Origin: Syntrophomonas sp. UBA4807
Lineage (GTDB): Bacteria > Bacillota > Syntrophomonadia > Syntrophomonadales > Syntrophomonadaceae
Length of the DNA stretch: 36,092 nucleotides
Assembly: GCA_002402575.1 (NCBI GenBank)
Contig: DHGD01000165.1
Span: forward strand, 1-36,092
Direction of reading: 5' to 3'
Part shown: piece after piece, positions 16,657-24,257 of the stretch
Position numbering within the stretch: position 1 is the stretch's first letter
Layout: each line of letters begins with the position of its first letter
Program-made: the position numbers and the translations under genes
Notes under the pieces: model-generated
The model's input: the letters and a program-made list of their open reading frames with translations, nothing else
Told to the model about the DNA's origin: nothing
The model's database searches: none

Positions 16657-18237
16657 ATGGGGAAAAAAGTACATAAGGGCAAATCTCAAGGCAGTGTCTT
16701 CAATACCGTGCTCATATCCGGCGGCCTGGGGCTCAGCAAGATTATGGGCTTTTTGCGCGAAACCATAATCGCCGCTTATTTTGGCGCCTCTTATTTGGTG
16801 GATGCCTTCCTGGTGGCGCAGATGATCCCCCAGGCCTTGTTTTCGGTAATTGGTTCCAGCCTGACTACCGCGGTTGTCCCCCTGGTAACCGAATATAAGG
16901 AAAAAAAAGGTTTCGCTTCGGTATTAACCTTTGTGAACTCGATAACCACCATTATGCTGGCAATTTGCACGGGATTGGTCTTGTTGGGCTGGCTGGGCGC
17001 GGATATCATCGTGCGTCTGGTTGCCCCAGGGTTCGGCGGTGCTGCGTTTGACCTGGCAGTCAAACTGACCTATATCATGTTCCCGATGATAATAGGCCTG
17101 GGGCTTGCTGGACTGGGCTCGGGGATACTGATGAGCCAGAAGCGTTTCTTTTACCCTTCGTTTATTGGCATACCTTATAATTTGGTGCTCATAATTGCTT
17201 TGATAATCGGGGCGAAAAAATGGGGCATATACGGGCTGGCGGTGGCGACCGTTGTGGCCGTGGCCGCGCAGTGGCTATTCCAGGTCCCTGATCTGCGCCG
17301 CGGCGGTTTCATCTTCCGGCCTCATATTGACTGGAAGCACCCCGGTCTGAAACAGATGTTTAAGCTGATTATTCCAGTTACCATCAGCACTGGAGCAGGG
17401 CAATTCAATCTGCTCATTAACCGTTTACTGGCTTCAGGGCTGATAGAAGGAAGCATAGCGGCCTTGAACTATGCCAATAAGCTCAATAATCTGGCTTATG
17501 GGGTAATCGGCCTGGCGGTGGCCAGGGCGGTTTACCCAGAGATGTCGGAGGCGGCGGTATTAGAAGATAAGGAGAAATTTCTGAAATCCCTGTACCGGTC
17601 CGTTAACAGCCTTCTACTTATTATGCTGCCTTTTGCGGTAGGAATGATGATTTTGCGTGATCCACTGGTAAGAGTGGTATATCAGCGCGGTGCTTTTGAC
17701 GATCAAGCCGCAGGTCTGACCATGACCGCGGTGCTTTTCTACGCCGTGGGAATGCCTTTCCTGTCGGTGCGTGACATAGTGCTGCGCGCTTTCTATGCGC
17801 TGCAGGACACACTAACCCCCATGAAAGTAGCGCTGTTCACGGTAGCCATAAATGTGGGCCTTAATCTGATTCTGGTGCGCTACCTGGCGCATGGGGGATT
17901 GGCCCTGGGAAGCTCTATTGCGGCCATAGCCGGGTTTTTCATCCTGCTATGGAAATTGCGCCGCAAGATGGGAAGAATCAAGGCATCGCTGATGCTCGCC
18001 AGCGGACTGAAGATCCTGTTCGCGGCAGCACTGATGGGGGGGGTGGTTTATGGTGAACTGAGCTGGCTGCAAACCGTGGGTGGGGGAGCGTTATGGAAAT
18101 TAGTCATTCTCCTGGGCTGTGGGGCGAGCGGGATACTGGTATATGGGCTGTTGGTAAAAATGCTGCAGGTGGAGGAATTCGATATTCTCTATCGCAAACT
18201 GGCTGGGAAATCGCGCCCCAAAGCGGCTTCCCAATAA
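16657..18237 (+). CDS. murJ: MurJ/MviN-type flippase (copy 2)
   Basis: 526 residues with about 14 hydrophobic helices and clear MurJ marks: 'L-S-K-I-M-G-F-L-R-E' at the start, 'Y-F-G-A-S', 'A-P-G-F' and 'V-Y-Q-R-G-A-F-D'. GGAAGGA precedes the ATG. It closes the exopolysaccharide cassette after the two glycosyltransferases, in the position normally occupied by a Wzx flippase, so it may export the exopolysaccharide repeat unit; alternatively it is the housekeeping lipid II flippase and the copy in the csaB operon is the specialised one. The sequence alone does not decide. Confidence 0.88.
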   Translation: MGKKVHKGKSQGSVFNTVLISGGLGLSKIMGFLRETIIAAYFGASYLVDAFLVAQMIPQALFSVIGSSLTTAVVPLVTEYKEKKGFASVLTFVNSITTIMLAICTGLVLLGWLGADIIVRLVAPGFGGAAFDLAVKLTYIMFPMIIGLGLAGLGSGILMSQKRFFYPSFIGIPYNLVLIIALIIGAKKWGIYGLAVATVVAVAAQWLFQVPDLRRGGFIFRPHIDWKHPGLKQMFKLIIPVTISTGAGQFNLLINRLLASGLIEGSIAALNYANKLNNLAYGVIGLAVARAVYPEMSEAAVLEDKEKFLKSLYRSVNSLLLIMLPFAVGMMILRDPLVRVVYQRGAFDDQAAGLTMTAVLFYAVGMPFLSVRDIVLRAFYALQDTLTPMKVALFTVAINVGLNLILVRYLAHGGLALGSSIAAIAGFFILLWKLRRKMGRIKASLMLASGLKILFAAALMGGVVYGELSWLQTVGGGALWKLVILLGCGASGILVYGLLVKMLQVEEFDILYRKLAGKSRPKAASQ

Positions 18238-18241
18238 AGAC

Positions 18242-18265
18242 GGGCTGTTGTTAATCAGCCCTAAT
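18242..18265. terminator. Probable bidirectional terminator between murJ copy 2 and the peptide genes
   Basis: GGGCTG (18242-18247) pairs with CAGCCC (18256-18261), eight-base loop, followed by TAATTT on the plus strand; the minus side is followed by GTCTTTATT. It separates convergent transcription of murJ and the three peptide genes. The T runs are modest. Confidence 0.5.
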
Positions 18266-18382
18266 TTCATTGGGATATTAAATTGTTTCGGACAGAGACT
18301 GTCTACTCCGGCGTCCGCATCTATAGCTGGCGGCAATCAGTCCGCTTATCGCCTGGTTGGGAAGAAAACCCCCCAACTTCTA

Positions 18383-18469
18383 CTATTTATACGAAGCCTC
18401 TCCCGCGGTTACATCGCGCATATCTTCATAAGCTGTTACCCGCGGAGTTTGATAATTCTGCTTGTTCAT
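18383..18469 (-). CDS. Lasso-leader-type RiPP precursor peptide, paralogue 3 (28 aa)
   Basis: A 28-codon gene preceded by GGGAGG seven bases before the ATG. Its residues 1-22 align without gaps to the two other peptides of this locus: Tyr6, Pro9, Val11, Tyr14-Glu15, Val20, Thr21-Ala22. Y-x-x-P-x-(V/L) is the motif that lasso-type B1 (PqqD-like) proteins bind, and Thr at the second-last leader position is required by B2 peptidases (family knowledge). Cleavage after Ala22 would release a six-residue core, G-E-A-S-Y-K. This core has no Asp/Glu at positions 7-9, so a classical lasso ring is impossible. Function unknown; the divergent modification operon starts at 18926. Confidence 0.78.
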   Translation of the reverse strand: MNKQNYQTPRVTAYEDMRDVTAGEASYK

Positions 18470-18563
18470 AGCTGTTCCTCCCTTTAAATGCTCATCATGC
18501 TCAAAGCGGTGTCCTACAGTGGTCTGTTTCAGATGATATCAGCACGAGTATGATGACAGACGC

Positions 18564-18653
18564 CTAAGTCGGCACGGACGCATTAAACGCCGTTATCTCA
18601 CTCAAATCTTCAAACACGATCAACTTGGGCTTTTCATAGACGAGCCTATCCAT
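18564..18653 (-). CDS. Lasso-leader-type RiPP precursor peptide, paralogue 2 (29 aa)
   Basis: A 29-codon gene with an ideal AAGGAGGT ribosome binding site five bases before the ATG at 18653. The leader has Tyr6, Pro9, Leu11, Phe14-Glu15, Leu17, Ile20 and Thr21-Ala22, the same positions as its two paralogues. The predicted core after Ala22 is F-N-A-S-V-P-T: seven residues, no acidic side chain for a macrolactam, and a C-terminal Thr that could accept phosphate. HprK-like kinases of paeninodin-type lasso clusters phosphorylate a C-terminal Ser, and an HprK-like gene is nearby, so phosphorylation is possible but unproven. Confidence 0.82.
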   Translation of the reverse strand: MDRLVYEKPKLIVFEDLSEITAFNASVPT

Positions 18654-18702
18654 GGTTTACCTCCTTGTTGCTTTGTTCGCCGCTGGGCAGCTGTCATAAG
18701 AT

Positions 18703-18801
18703 TTAACCGGGAATATCCGAGATGTCTATCCCATTTGCAGTGATAGCGTGCAGGCATTCATAACAAATTACCATGGGGGTGAGATACTCTTGCTTAACCA
18801 T
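18703..18801 (-). CDS. Lasso-leader-type RiPP precursor peptide, paralogue 1 (32 aa)
   Basis: A 32-codon gene, first of the three in transcription order, with GGGAGGAG seven bases upstream of the ATG at 18801. Leader marks are Tyr6, Pro9, Val11, Tyr14-Glu15, Leu17, Ile20 and Thr21-Ala22; it also has Cys13 and Cys16 inside the leader. The predicted core is N-G-I-D-I-S-D-I-P-G (10 residues). It has Asp at position 7, but position 1 is Asn rather than the usual Gly and only three residues would remain as a tail, so a lasso is unlikely. Transcription probably begins at the minus-strand promoter at 18844-18872. Confidence 0.82.
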   Translation of the reverse strand: MVKQEYLTPMVICYECLHAITANGIDISDIPG

Positions 18802-18843
18802 CAATTCACTCCTCCCTTATAATCAAATGCTACCATACTAATA

Positions 18844-18872
18844 TTTATAGGCATATGATATAATTTTTGCAG
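18844..18872 (-). promoter_or_regulatory. Candidate promoter for the three precursor genes
   Basis: Read on the minus strand: CTGCAA (18867-18872) as a weak -35, 17-base spacer, TATAAA (18844-18849) as -10. It lies about 43 bases upstream of the first precursor's ATG and overlaps the opposing promoter of the modification operon. Confidence 0.45.
18856..18864 (+). promoter_or_regulatory. Extended -10 promoter for the modification operon
   Basis: TGATATAAT is a perfect extended -10 (TGnTATAAT); no good -35 hexamer is seen at the ideal spacing, as often with extended -10 promoters. The transcript would start near 18871, about 55 bases before the pqqD-like gene. Confidence 0.55.
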
Positions 18873-18925
18873 TTTCCTGTAAATGTTTTTTTATCCATAA
18901 ACGGTAATAAAGGAGTGCAAGCCCC

Positions 18926-19198
18926 GTGGTTGTGGTAAGCAAAAACCAGGATGTAATCTGGCGGGAGGTGGACGGCGAGACCGTATTGCTGAATCCTGTA
19001 ACCGGAAGGTATTTTGGCCTAAACCGGGTAGCCTGTTCATTTTGGAATAAAGTAGACGGTAAAACCACCTTGGAGCAAATAATCGAGCAGTTGCTGGAGG
19101 AATATGAGGTGGAACGGGAAGTGTTGTCTCAAGACATCAGGGACCTGGCGGCGGCATTGGCTGAATACCAGCTGCTCATGCTCCAGGCAATGCCATGA
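18926..19198 (+). CDS. PqqD-family RiPP recognition protein (lasso B1-like)
   Basis: 90 residues, of typical PqqD length, starting with GTG at 18926 and preceded by AAGGAG. It has the family's opening beta strands ('W-R-E-V-D-G-E-T-V-L-L-N-P-V-T-G-R-Y-F-G-L-N'), then a helical region with 'F-W' and 'T-L-E-Q-I-I-E-Q-L-L-E-E-Y'. PqqD-fold proteins bind the leader of RiPP precursors and present them to the modifying enzyme; in split lasso systems this is B1, the partner of the B2 peptidase encoded next. The three divergent peptides carry the motif it is expected to bind. It resembles PqqD proteins found with HprK-related kinases in exopolysaccharide loci too. Confidence 0.88.
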   Translation: MVVVSKNQDVIWREVDGETVLLNPVTGRYFGLNRVACSFWNKVDGKTTLEQIIEQLLEEYEVEREVLSQDIRDLAAALAEYQLLMLQAMP

Positions 19199-19219
19199 CC
19201 TTATTAAGGGGACAAGACC

Positions 19220-19669
19220 TTGGTTTGCCGATATAAAGGTTATAATTTCCCTAAGGATATGCTGCTTCTGGCCTGGGTGGGAGGTTGGCTGCTTTATTAC
19301 GAATGCCTCTTGCGGCTGCGCCCGCTGCCGGTGATTTTGGCCCAAATCCAGGCTAAGAAAACCTCTCTGCCCGAAGCCGGAGACGTTATGACGGCCCCTA
19401 CTTGCAATCAGCTTATAACCATGGATAAGATTTATCGGGGAGCCACCTTTTGGATGACCAGAATAGGCCGGAGTTCACGGCCCTGTTTGAGACGCAGCTT
19501 GGTGTTGCGTCACTGGTGCGCTAAACAGGGTCTGTCCGCGCGCGTGGTTATCGGTGCTAAAAAAGACGGCTCCGATTTGCGGGGCCACGGCTGGCTGGTA
19601 GTGGCCGGCCGGCCCTATCACGAAGAACCTGGCTTGTTGGAGCAATATACGGTCTTTTTAGAAGGATGA
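19220..19669 (+). CDS. Transglutaminase-like leader peptidase (lasso B2-like)
   Basis: 149 residues from a TTG start at 19220, with AAGGGG upstream. The hydrophobic N-terminal stretch (about 14-30) followed by an 'R-P-C-L-R-R-S-L-V-L' block is typical of lasso B2. Cys89 is the predicted nucleophile and His123 ('G-H-G-W-L') the base. In McjB the third residue is an Asp 12 residues after the His; here that position holds Glu135, a conservative change. B2 enzymes cut the leader after a Thr-x pair, which matches Thr21-Ala22 in the three peptides. Five bases separate it from the kinase gene. Confidence 0.87.
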   Translation: MVCRYKGYNFPKDMLLLAWVGGWLLYYECLLRLRPLPVILAQIQAKKTSLPEAGDVMTAPTCNQLITMDKIYRGATFWMTRIGRSSRPCLRRSLVLRHWCAKQGLSARVVIGAKKDGSDLRGHGWLVVAGRPYHEEPGLLEQYTVFLEG

Positions 19670-19673
19670 TCAA

Positions 19674-20684
19674 ATGCAACAAGATTTACTGACAAAATGG
19701 TATAAGCTATCAGGATACAACCTCTGCATCCAATACAGCCCCGGCCTGGCCGGGGAACTGGGCGGCTATCTGAACATAGCCCCCGCTGAGGCTGGCAAAT
19801 CGCATCTTAACCTGGATTTGCGCAGCATAGATCCCGGGCAGCTTGACCAATACCTCCCCCTGCCTGCCCAAGCGGAACAAATACCTGACTTCACCCTGCT
19901 GCTTAACCGGCCGGTCACGGTGCGGTCGTTTCGCGGGGATAATGAGCAGTGGAATGATTACCAAGGCTACGCCCGCTCTTATGTAAGCTCAACTGATGCT
20001 TCGGCCCGGGTGGTGATACTGGCCGGCCACGACATCCTGCCGCTGTATACCGATATGCTCTTTACCTACAATTTGGTCAACCAGCTTATGGGGTGTTATG
20101 ACCATTTTGCGGTTCATGCCGCTTGTGTTGATCATCAGGGGGCGGGAATAATGATCAGCGGCAACAGCGGACGGGGGAAATCCACAGCGGTTTTTGCCTT
20201 GCTGCAGCGCGGTTTTAAAATCCTGTCGGATGAGCGCGTTCTAATTTCCAAGCTAAATGAAAGATACTGGGGCTGCAGCGTATCAGATATCATCAAGGTC
20301 AGGGAAGCCGCCCGGGAGAGGTTCTTCCCCGACCTGCCCATGGAACAGGCCTACGGCTCAATCGAAGATGAGCATTATTTCAGGTGTTCTGCTATCAGTG
20401 CAGACAGCTGGCGGTCCCATACCGAAATCAAGTACTTTCTGGTAATCAATCGTTCTGACACCCGATACAGCAGCCTGACACCGATTAATCCCACCCGGGC
20501 GGTTGGGGAGTTTTTCCCGGTAACCATGAAAGCCTGGGAAAACCGGGAGGCCGCCGCCAAGAAATTTAATTTCCTGATGGATTTTCTTTCCGCCCTACCT
20601 TGTTATCAACTGGATTTTGGAACCGACATGACTCAGTTTGCAGATATCATCAGAGAACTTGCCGAGGGCAGGACGGCCCAATGA
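19674..20684 (+). CDS. HprK-related (HPr kinase-fold) protein
   Basis: 336 residues. The C-terminal half has the HPr-kinase P-loop 'G-N-S-G-R-G-K-S-T' (residues 163-171) preceded by 'H-A-A' and followed by 'I-L-S-D-E-R-V', the order seen in HprK-related proteins of lasso and exopolysaccharide loci. The N-terminal 140 residues lack a recognisable domain. Known relatives in paeninodin-type lasso clusters phosphorylate the precursor's C-terminal Ser; in this locus the substrate could be a precursor peptide (the 29-residue one ends in Thr) or something else. Its last four bases (ATGA) overlap the start of the DUF362 gene. Confidence 0.8.
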   Translation: MQQDLLTKWYKLSGYNLCIQYSPGLAGELGGYLNIAPAEAGKSHLNLDLRSIDPGQLDQYLPLPAQAEQIPDFTLLLNRPVTVRSFRGDNEQWNDYQGYARSYVSSTDASARVVILAGHDILPLYTDMLFTYNLVNQLMGCYDHFAVHAACVDHQGAGIMISGNSGRGKSTAVFALLQRGFKILSDERVLISKLNERYWGCSVSDIIKVREAARERFFPDLPMEQAYGSIEDEHYFRCSAISADSWRSHTEIKYFLVINRSDTRYSSLTPINPTRAVGEFFPVTMKAWENREAAAKKFNFLMDFLSALPCYQLDFGTDMTQFADIIRELAEGRTAQ

Positions 20685-21610
20685 GTAAACTGCGCCATAT
20701 AATCAAAAAAGCCTTTGCGCCCGCGGTATTGAAGAACAAAAAGATTGTGGGGCGTAAGCCGCTTCGCCAAAAGGTGGATTTGGACAGGCCTCCGTGTGTT
20801 CTGCGTCTTTCGGACCAGGGTGATCTGTGGGAAAAATTCCGCCCGGTTTGGCAGGATTTGTGGTCAGATTGGTTTGCGGGGCAGCGCGTTTTGGTCAAAG
20901 TGAACCTCAACACCCCGGACCCCTATCCGGCTTCGACCTGTCCGGATTTCCTGAAAGAATTTCTGCAATTCCTGCACAGCTACGGTGTCGATGACATATT
21001 AGCGGGAGACTGCTCCTCCCTGAGCAGCCTGCCTACCCGTAAAACGGCTCGAAAGGTCGGCCTCGAGCAGGCCGTAGCCGGGCTGGCGGAGCTGGTTTTT
21101 TTTGATGAGCTGGATTGGGTGGAAGTGGCTGTGCCGGGCCGGTTTTTGAAGACTGTCACCGTGCCTGAGGTGGTTTATGAGGTAGACCGCATCATTAACC
21201 TTACCAATCTTAAAACCCACCCGTGGGCGGATTTCAGTATGGCAATGAAAAATGCCGTAGGCTATTTACACCCCCTGGAGAGGCGTGAGTTGCACCAGGA
21301 TCATTTGCGGCAAAAAATCGTGGAGCTGAACTTGGCGGTCATGGCTGACCTGAGCATTATTGACGGGCGTATGGCCATGATTACTGGAGGCCCGGCAGTC
21401 GGTGCCACCGCTTCCGCAGGAATCGTGCTTATTGGGGACCATCCGGCAGCGGTCGATTTGCAGGCCTGCCAAGAGTTGTTCTGTATTAAAGAGCGGTACC
21501 ATTGTGTAGAAAATTTTTGTGTCAATCCCCTGGAAATGCCGCAATTAAAGCACGCGGCCATGATGTGGCCTGCCGCCGAGTGGCAGCACTACCGGTTATA
21601 CAAATATTAG
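20681..21610 (+). CDS. DUF362 family protein
   Basis: The start at ATG 20681 overlaps the previous stop (ATGA), which is preferred over an upstream in-frame codon inside the kinase gene. 309 residues. Family marks are 'V-L-V-K-V-N-L-N-T-P', 'N-L-T-N-L-K-T-H-P', 'M-A-M-K-N-A-V-G' and 'I-I-D-G'. DUF362 proteins are widespread in anaerobes; their biochemical role is unsettled, and no ferredoxin-type cysteine cluster is present here. Translational coupling to the kinase ties it to this operon, but what it does to the peptides, if anything, is unknown. Confidence 0.8.
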   Translation: MSKLRHIIKKAFAPAVLKNKKIVGRKPLRQKVDLDRPPCVLRLSDQGDLWEKFRPVWQDLWSDWFAGQRVLVKVNLNTPDPYPASTCPDFLKEFLQFLHSYGVDDILAGDCSSLSSLPTRKTARKVGLEQAVAGLAELVFFDELDWVEVAVPGRFLKTVTVPEVVYEVDRIINLTNLKTHPWADFSMAMKNAVGYLHPLERRELHQDHLRQKIVELNLAVMADLSIIDGRMAMITGGPAVGATASAGIVLIGDHPAAVDLQACQELFCIKERYHCVENFCVNPLEMPQLKHAAMMWPAAEWQHYRLYKY

Positions 21611-21619
21611 GAGCCAACA

Positions 21620-23035
21620 ATGAAGGTCTTGCTTATTTATCCATACGCCAGTTTCAAGGTTATGCCGCCTTCCGCCTGGATGCCGCTCAGTCTCTCCTAT
21701 CTGGCGGCGCCCTTGCTGCGGGCCGGGCATGAAGTTAAAATTTTTGACCGCTATGCGGCCCAATTCCGTGCCGGGCAGGATAAATCCGCGGTGGACAGGG
21801 CCATGCTGAAGGCCTTAAGCGAGTTTAGGCCGGATGTGGTGGCTTTTAATACGGTGTCTCCTCTGGTGTTTGATTTGGTGGAGTGTGCCGCCTTAGTACG
21901 TCATGTTTTCAATGGCCCCATCTTGGCCGGGGGTCATCATGTTACCGCCCTCCCCCAGGCAACCCTGAACAAGATTCCTCAGTTGGACGCGGTAATATGC
22001 GGGGAAGGCGAATATTCCTTGCTGCACTATATTGAAGGCCAAAATCATCATGACATTCCCGGACTATGGTTTAGAGAGAATGGCTCTATTATTGGCAGCC
22101 CGCCCGTGCAGATCCCCGCTCTGGATCAACTGCCTTTCCCTGATTTTTCATTGATGGACCTCGGTTACTACCTTAATCGCAGTCTGGACACCATCCGGCA
22201 TCGCTATGTTTCAACCATCTCCCTGCTGACCTCTCGAGGCTGTGTGAAAAAGTGCGAATTTTGCTCGGAATCGCTGACCTATGGCAAGGGGGTGCGCTTT
22301 CACAGCCCTGAATATGTGGCTGAACTGGTCTATCGGGTATATAAGGACTATGGGATTGAAGGCATATATTTTCATGACAACGACTTTCTAATCAACCGCG
22401 CCCGGACTGAAAAGATTTGCGATCTAATGATGAAGCGCGGTCTGCACAAGCAAATTATCTGGGGCATTCAGGCCCGTGCCGAGCACATTGAACTCGCACT
22501 GGTAAAACGCCTCAAACAGGCAGGTTGTGTGCTCATTGAGATAGGGATAGAATCCTCCTCCCAGGCGGTGTTGGATGCTATGCACAAGGATAGCACCGTG
22601 GAGGTTAACCAGCGTGCCATAAAGGTCTGCCAGGAGGGAGGCATGGGCATACACTCCTATATGCTGACCGGGGTTGAAGGTGAAACCCAGGCTGATCTTG
22701 AACAGCGCCTGGAGTGGTTAAAAAAAGTGAGGCCCAATTCTTTTAGCTGGTCACAGTTGGAAATACATCCCGGAACCCGTCTGTATGAACGCCTCCGCAG
22801 GGGCGTATTCGAGACTATGCCCTGGACCAGGGACGCGGTCCGGGACTACTATTATCAGCAGAATCTCTCCGCCATTACCGCTGAGGACCGCGCCGTCTGG
22901 ATGAGGAAGCATTACGAGCCATATCAACGGCTTATACGCCGGTATAATACTATTCGCACCAACCGCCCCCGGCGTTTATGGTCTTTCTTTGCCATGAAGG
23001 CCAAGGAAAAACTCTCCCGTCAAGGGAAGAAGTGA
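21620..23035 (+). CDS. B12-binding-domain radical SAM protein
   Basis: 471 residues. The N-terminal 140 resemble a cobalamin-binding Rossmann domain ('G-G-H-H-V-T-A-L-P' and 'C-G-E-G-E'). The radical SAM domain has the CxxxCxxC cluster motif as Cys208, Cys212 and Cys215, followed later by 'H-D-N-D-F' and 'E-I-G-I-E-S-S-S'. B12-dependent radical SAM enzymes typically methylate unactivated carbons or rearrange carbon skeletons. The substrate may be a precursor peptide, the lipid carrier or an unrelated metabolite. It follows the DUF362 gene by nine bases with GGAG and overlaps the nucleotidyltransferase gene region closely. Confidence 0.87.
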   Translation: MKVLLIYPYASFKVMPPSAWMPLSLSYLAAPLLRAGHEVKIFDRYAAQFRAGQDKSAVDRAMLKALSEFRPDVVAFNTVSPLVFDLVECAALVRHVFNGPILAGGHHVTALPQATLNKIPQLDAVICGEGEYSLLHYIEGQNHHDIPGLWFRENGSIIGSPPVQIPALDQLPFPDFSLMDLGYYLNRSLDTIRHRYVSTISLLTSRGCVKKCEFCSESLTYGKGVRFHSPEYVAELVYRVYKDYGIEGIYFHDNDFLINRARTEKICDLMMKRGLHKQIIWGIQARAEHIELALVKRLKQAGCVLIEIGIESSSQAVLDAMHKDSTVEVNQRAIKVCQEGGMGIHSYMLTGVEGETQADLEQRLEWLKKVRPNSFSWSQLEIHPGTRLYERLRRGVFETMPWTRDAVRDYYYQQNLSAITAEDRAVWMRKHYEPYQRLIRRYNTIRTNRPRRLWSFFAMKAKEKLSRQGKK

Positions 23036-23043
23036 GGGTTTGT

Positions 23044-24240
23044 ATGCTCAAAGCCAGCAACGAATTTATAAGAACATATATAAAGGTTTTTTTGGGCACC
23101 GCACCCCCTGCCGAACTACGGCGGCAATGGCAGGAATGTGACCAGGAGGCGGTTACCGGGGAAATCATTAAGCAGGGCCTGGCGGGCCTGGTCTATCATC
23201 ATATAAATACTTGCTTGGAAGGAAAACTGCCACAATTGGAGGAAGGCTTGAAACCAGCGGCGCAGATGGTCGCCCTGCAAACCGCGCTTTATGAACGGGA
23301 AGGCCTCAAGATAACCTCCCGCCTGGAAGCGGAGCACATCCCTTATCTGGTCTTAAAGGGCTTTTCATTGGTGGAAGGCCTCTATATTAACAGTGCTCTG
23401 CGTCCGGTCAGCGATCTGGACATATACATCATACGGAGCGACTATGCACAGGTGCGGGATGTTTTACAGGGGCTGGGCTATCAGGCACAGATGAGAGCCG
23501 ATTTTCCCGGAACTTACCAAGAATTTATAGAAATCGGTGAATCCGCTTTTACCGAGATGCATTATATTAGGAGCCTGGGGCAGTTTCACATCAACCTGGA
23601 TATACATTGGGGCATGGACGGTTTATGGGAAGGGTCCCCGTTAAAAGAACTATTTCCCATCGAAAGATATCCCTGGATGAGCTCATTGCGTCGGACCCGA
23701 GTGGGAGAATGGGAATTTAACGCCCTTGGCTGGGAGATGCAGTTCCTGCATATCGTCAGCCATTTCGCCCTGCACCATCAGTTTCAAGGGGTGAAGTGGT
23801 TTTTGGATATCGGCCTCATGCTGCGGGCTTTGGGTCCCGAGTTGGACTGGGATTTCATCCGCCGCATGGCTGGCACGGCAGACTTTCGCAAAGCTATCGG
23901 CGTTACTTTGCGCATGGTGGAGGATGAAGCCGGAATTAAAGCTGAGCAGGTACCGCCCTGGCAGTCATTTTGGAACGGAAAAGCGCTGCCGGGTGAATAT
24001 GCCTTCTATCGCCGCCGGCTGTTCGGCGCAGCAAGCAAAAGAGGTAAATACCTGGCTTTTTCGTTGCTGCCTGTAAAGCTGCGTGACAAGACCCGGGTTC
24101 TGGGTTACTATTTGCTTGACTCCGCGGCGCTGCCGCAATGGAGAATAGGCGATCCCCCTGCAGCCCGGCGCTGGTGGCAGCCTTTCTATATGGTCTACCG
24201 CGTCGGGCAAGAACTTATTAGCAGTAAGAGCCGTGATTAA
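23044..24240 (+). CDS. Nucleotidyltransferase-fold protein of the lasso-associated type (PF14907-like)
   Basis: The ATG at 23044 was chosen with GAGGG five bases upstream; GTG 23032 is an alternative. 398 residues. The NTase core is seen as 'Y-L-V-L-K-G' near 101-106 and 'R-P-V-S-D-L-D-I-Y' at 120-128, with Asp124 and Asp126 as the metal-binding pair, and 'D-I-H-W-G' further on. This family (NTP_transf_5) is common in paeninodin-type lasso and HprK-related loci, where its role is not well established; transfer of a nucleotide or sugar-phosphate to the peptide has been considered. It ends the operon before galE, 36 bases away. Confidence 0.82.
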   Translation: MLKASNEFIRTYIKVFLGTAPPAELRRQWQECDQEAVTGEIIKQGLAGLVYHHINTCLEGKLPQLEEGLKPAAQMVALQTALYEREGLKITSRLEAEHIPYLVLKGFSLVEGLYINSALRPVSDLDIYIIRSDYAQVRDVLQGLGYQAQMRADFPGTYQEFIEIGESAFTEMHYIRSLGQFHINLDIHWGMDGLWEGSPLKELFPIERYPWMSSLRRTRVGEWEFNALGWEMQFLHIVSHFALHHQFQGVKWFLDIGLMLRALGPELDWDFIRRMAGTADFRKAIGVTLRMVEDEAGIKAEQVPPWQSFWNGKALPGEYAFYRRRLFGAASKRGKYLAFSLLPVKLRDKTRVLGYYLLDSAALPQWRIGDPPAARRWWQPFYMVYRVGQELISSKSRD

Positions 24241-24257
24241 GGCTTTCGACAAGCGAC

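Noticed and set aside
18248..18487. 79-codon plus-strand frame between murJ and the PqqD gene
   Set aside because: It overlaps the terminator and the antisense of precursor 3, lacks a ribosome binding site and does not resemble the RiPP peptides.
18383..18801. Interpretation of the three peptides as classical lasso peptides
   Set aside because: Cores are 6-10 residues, two lack any Asp/Glu at positions 7-9, and no cyclase gene is in the window.
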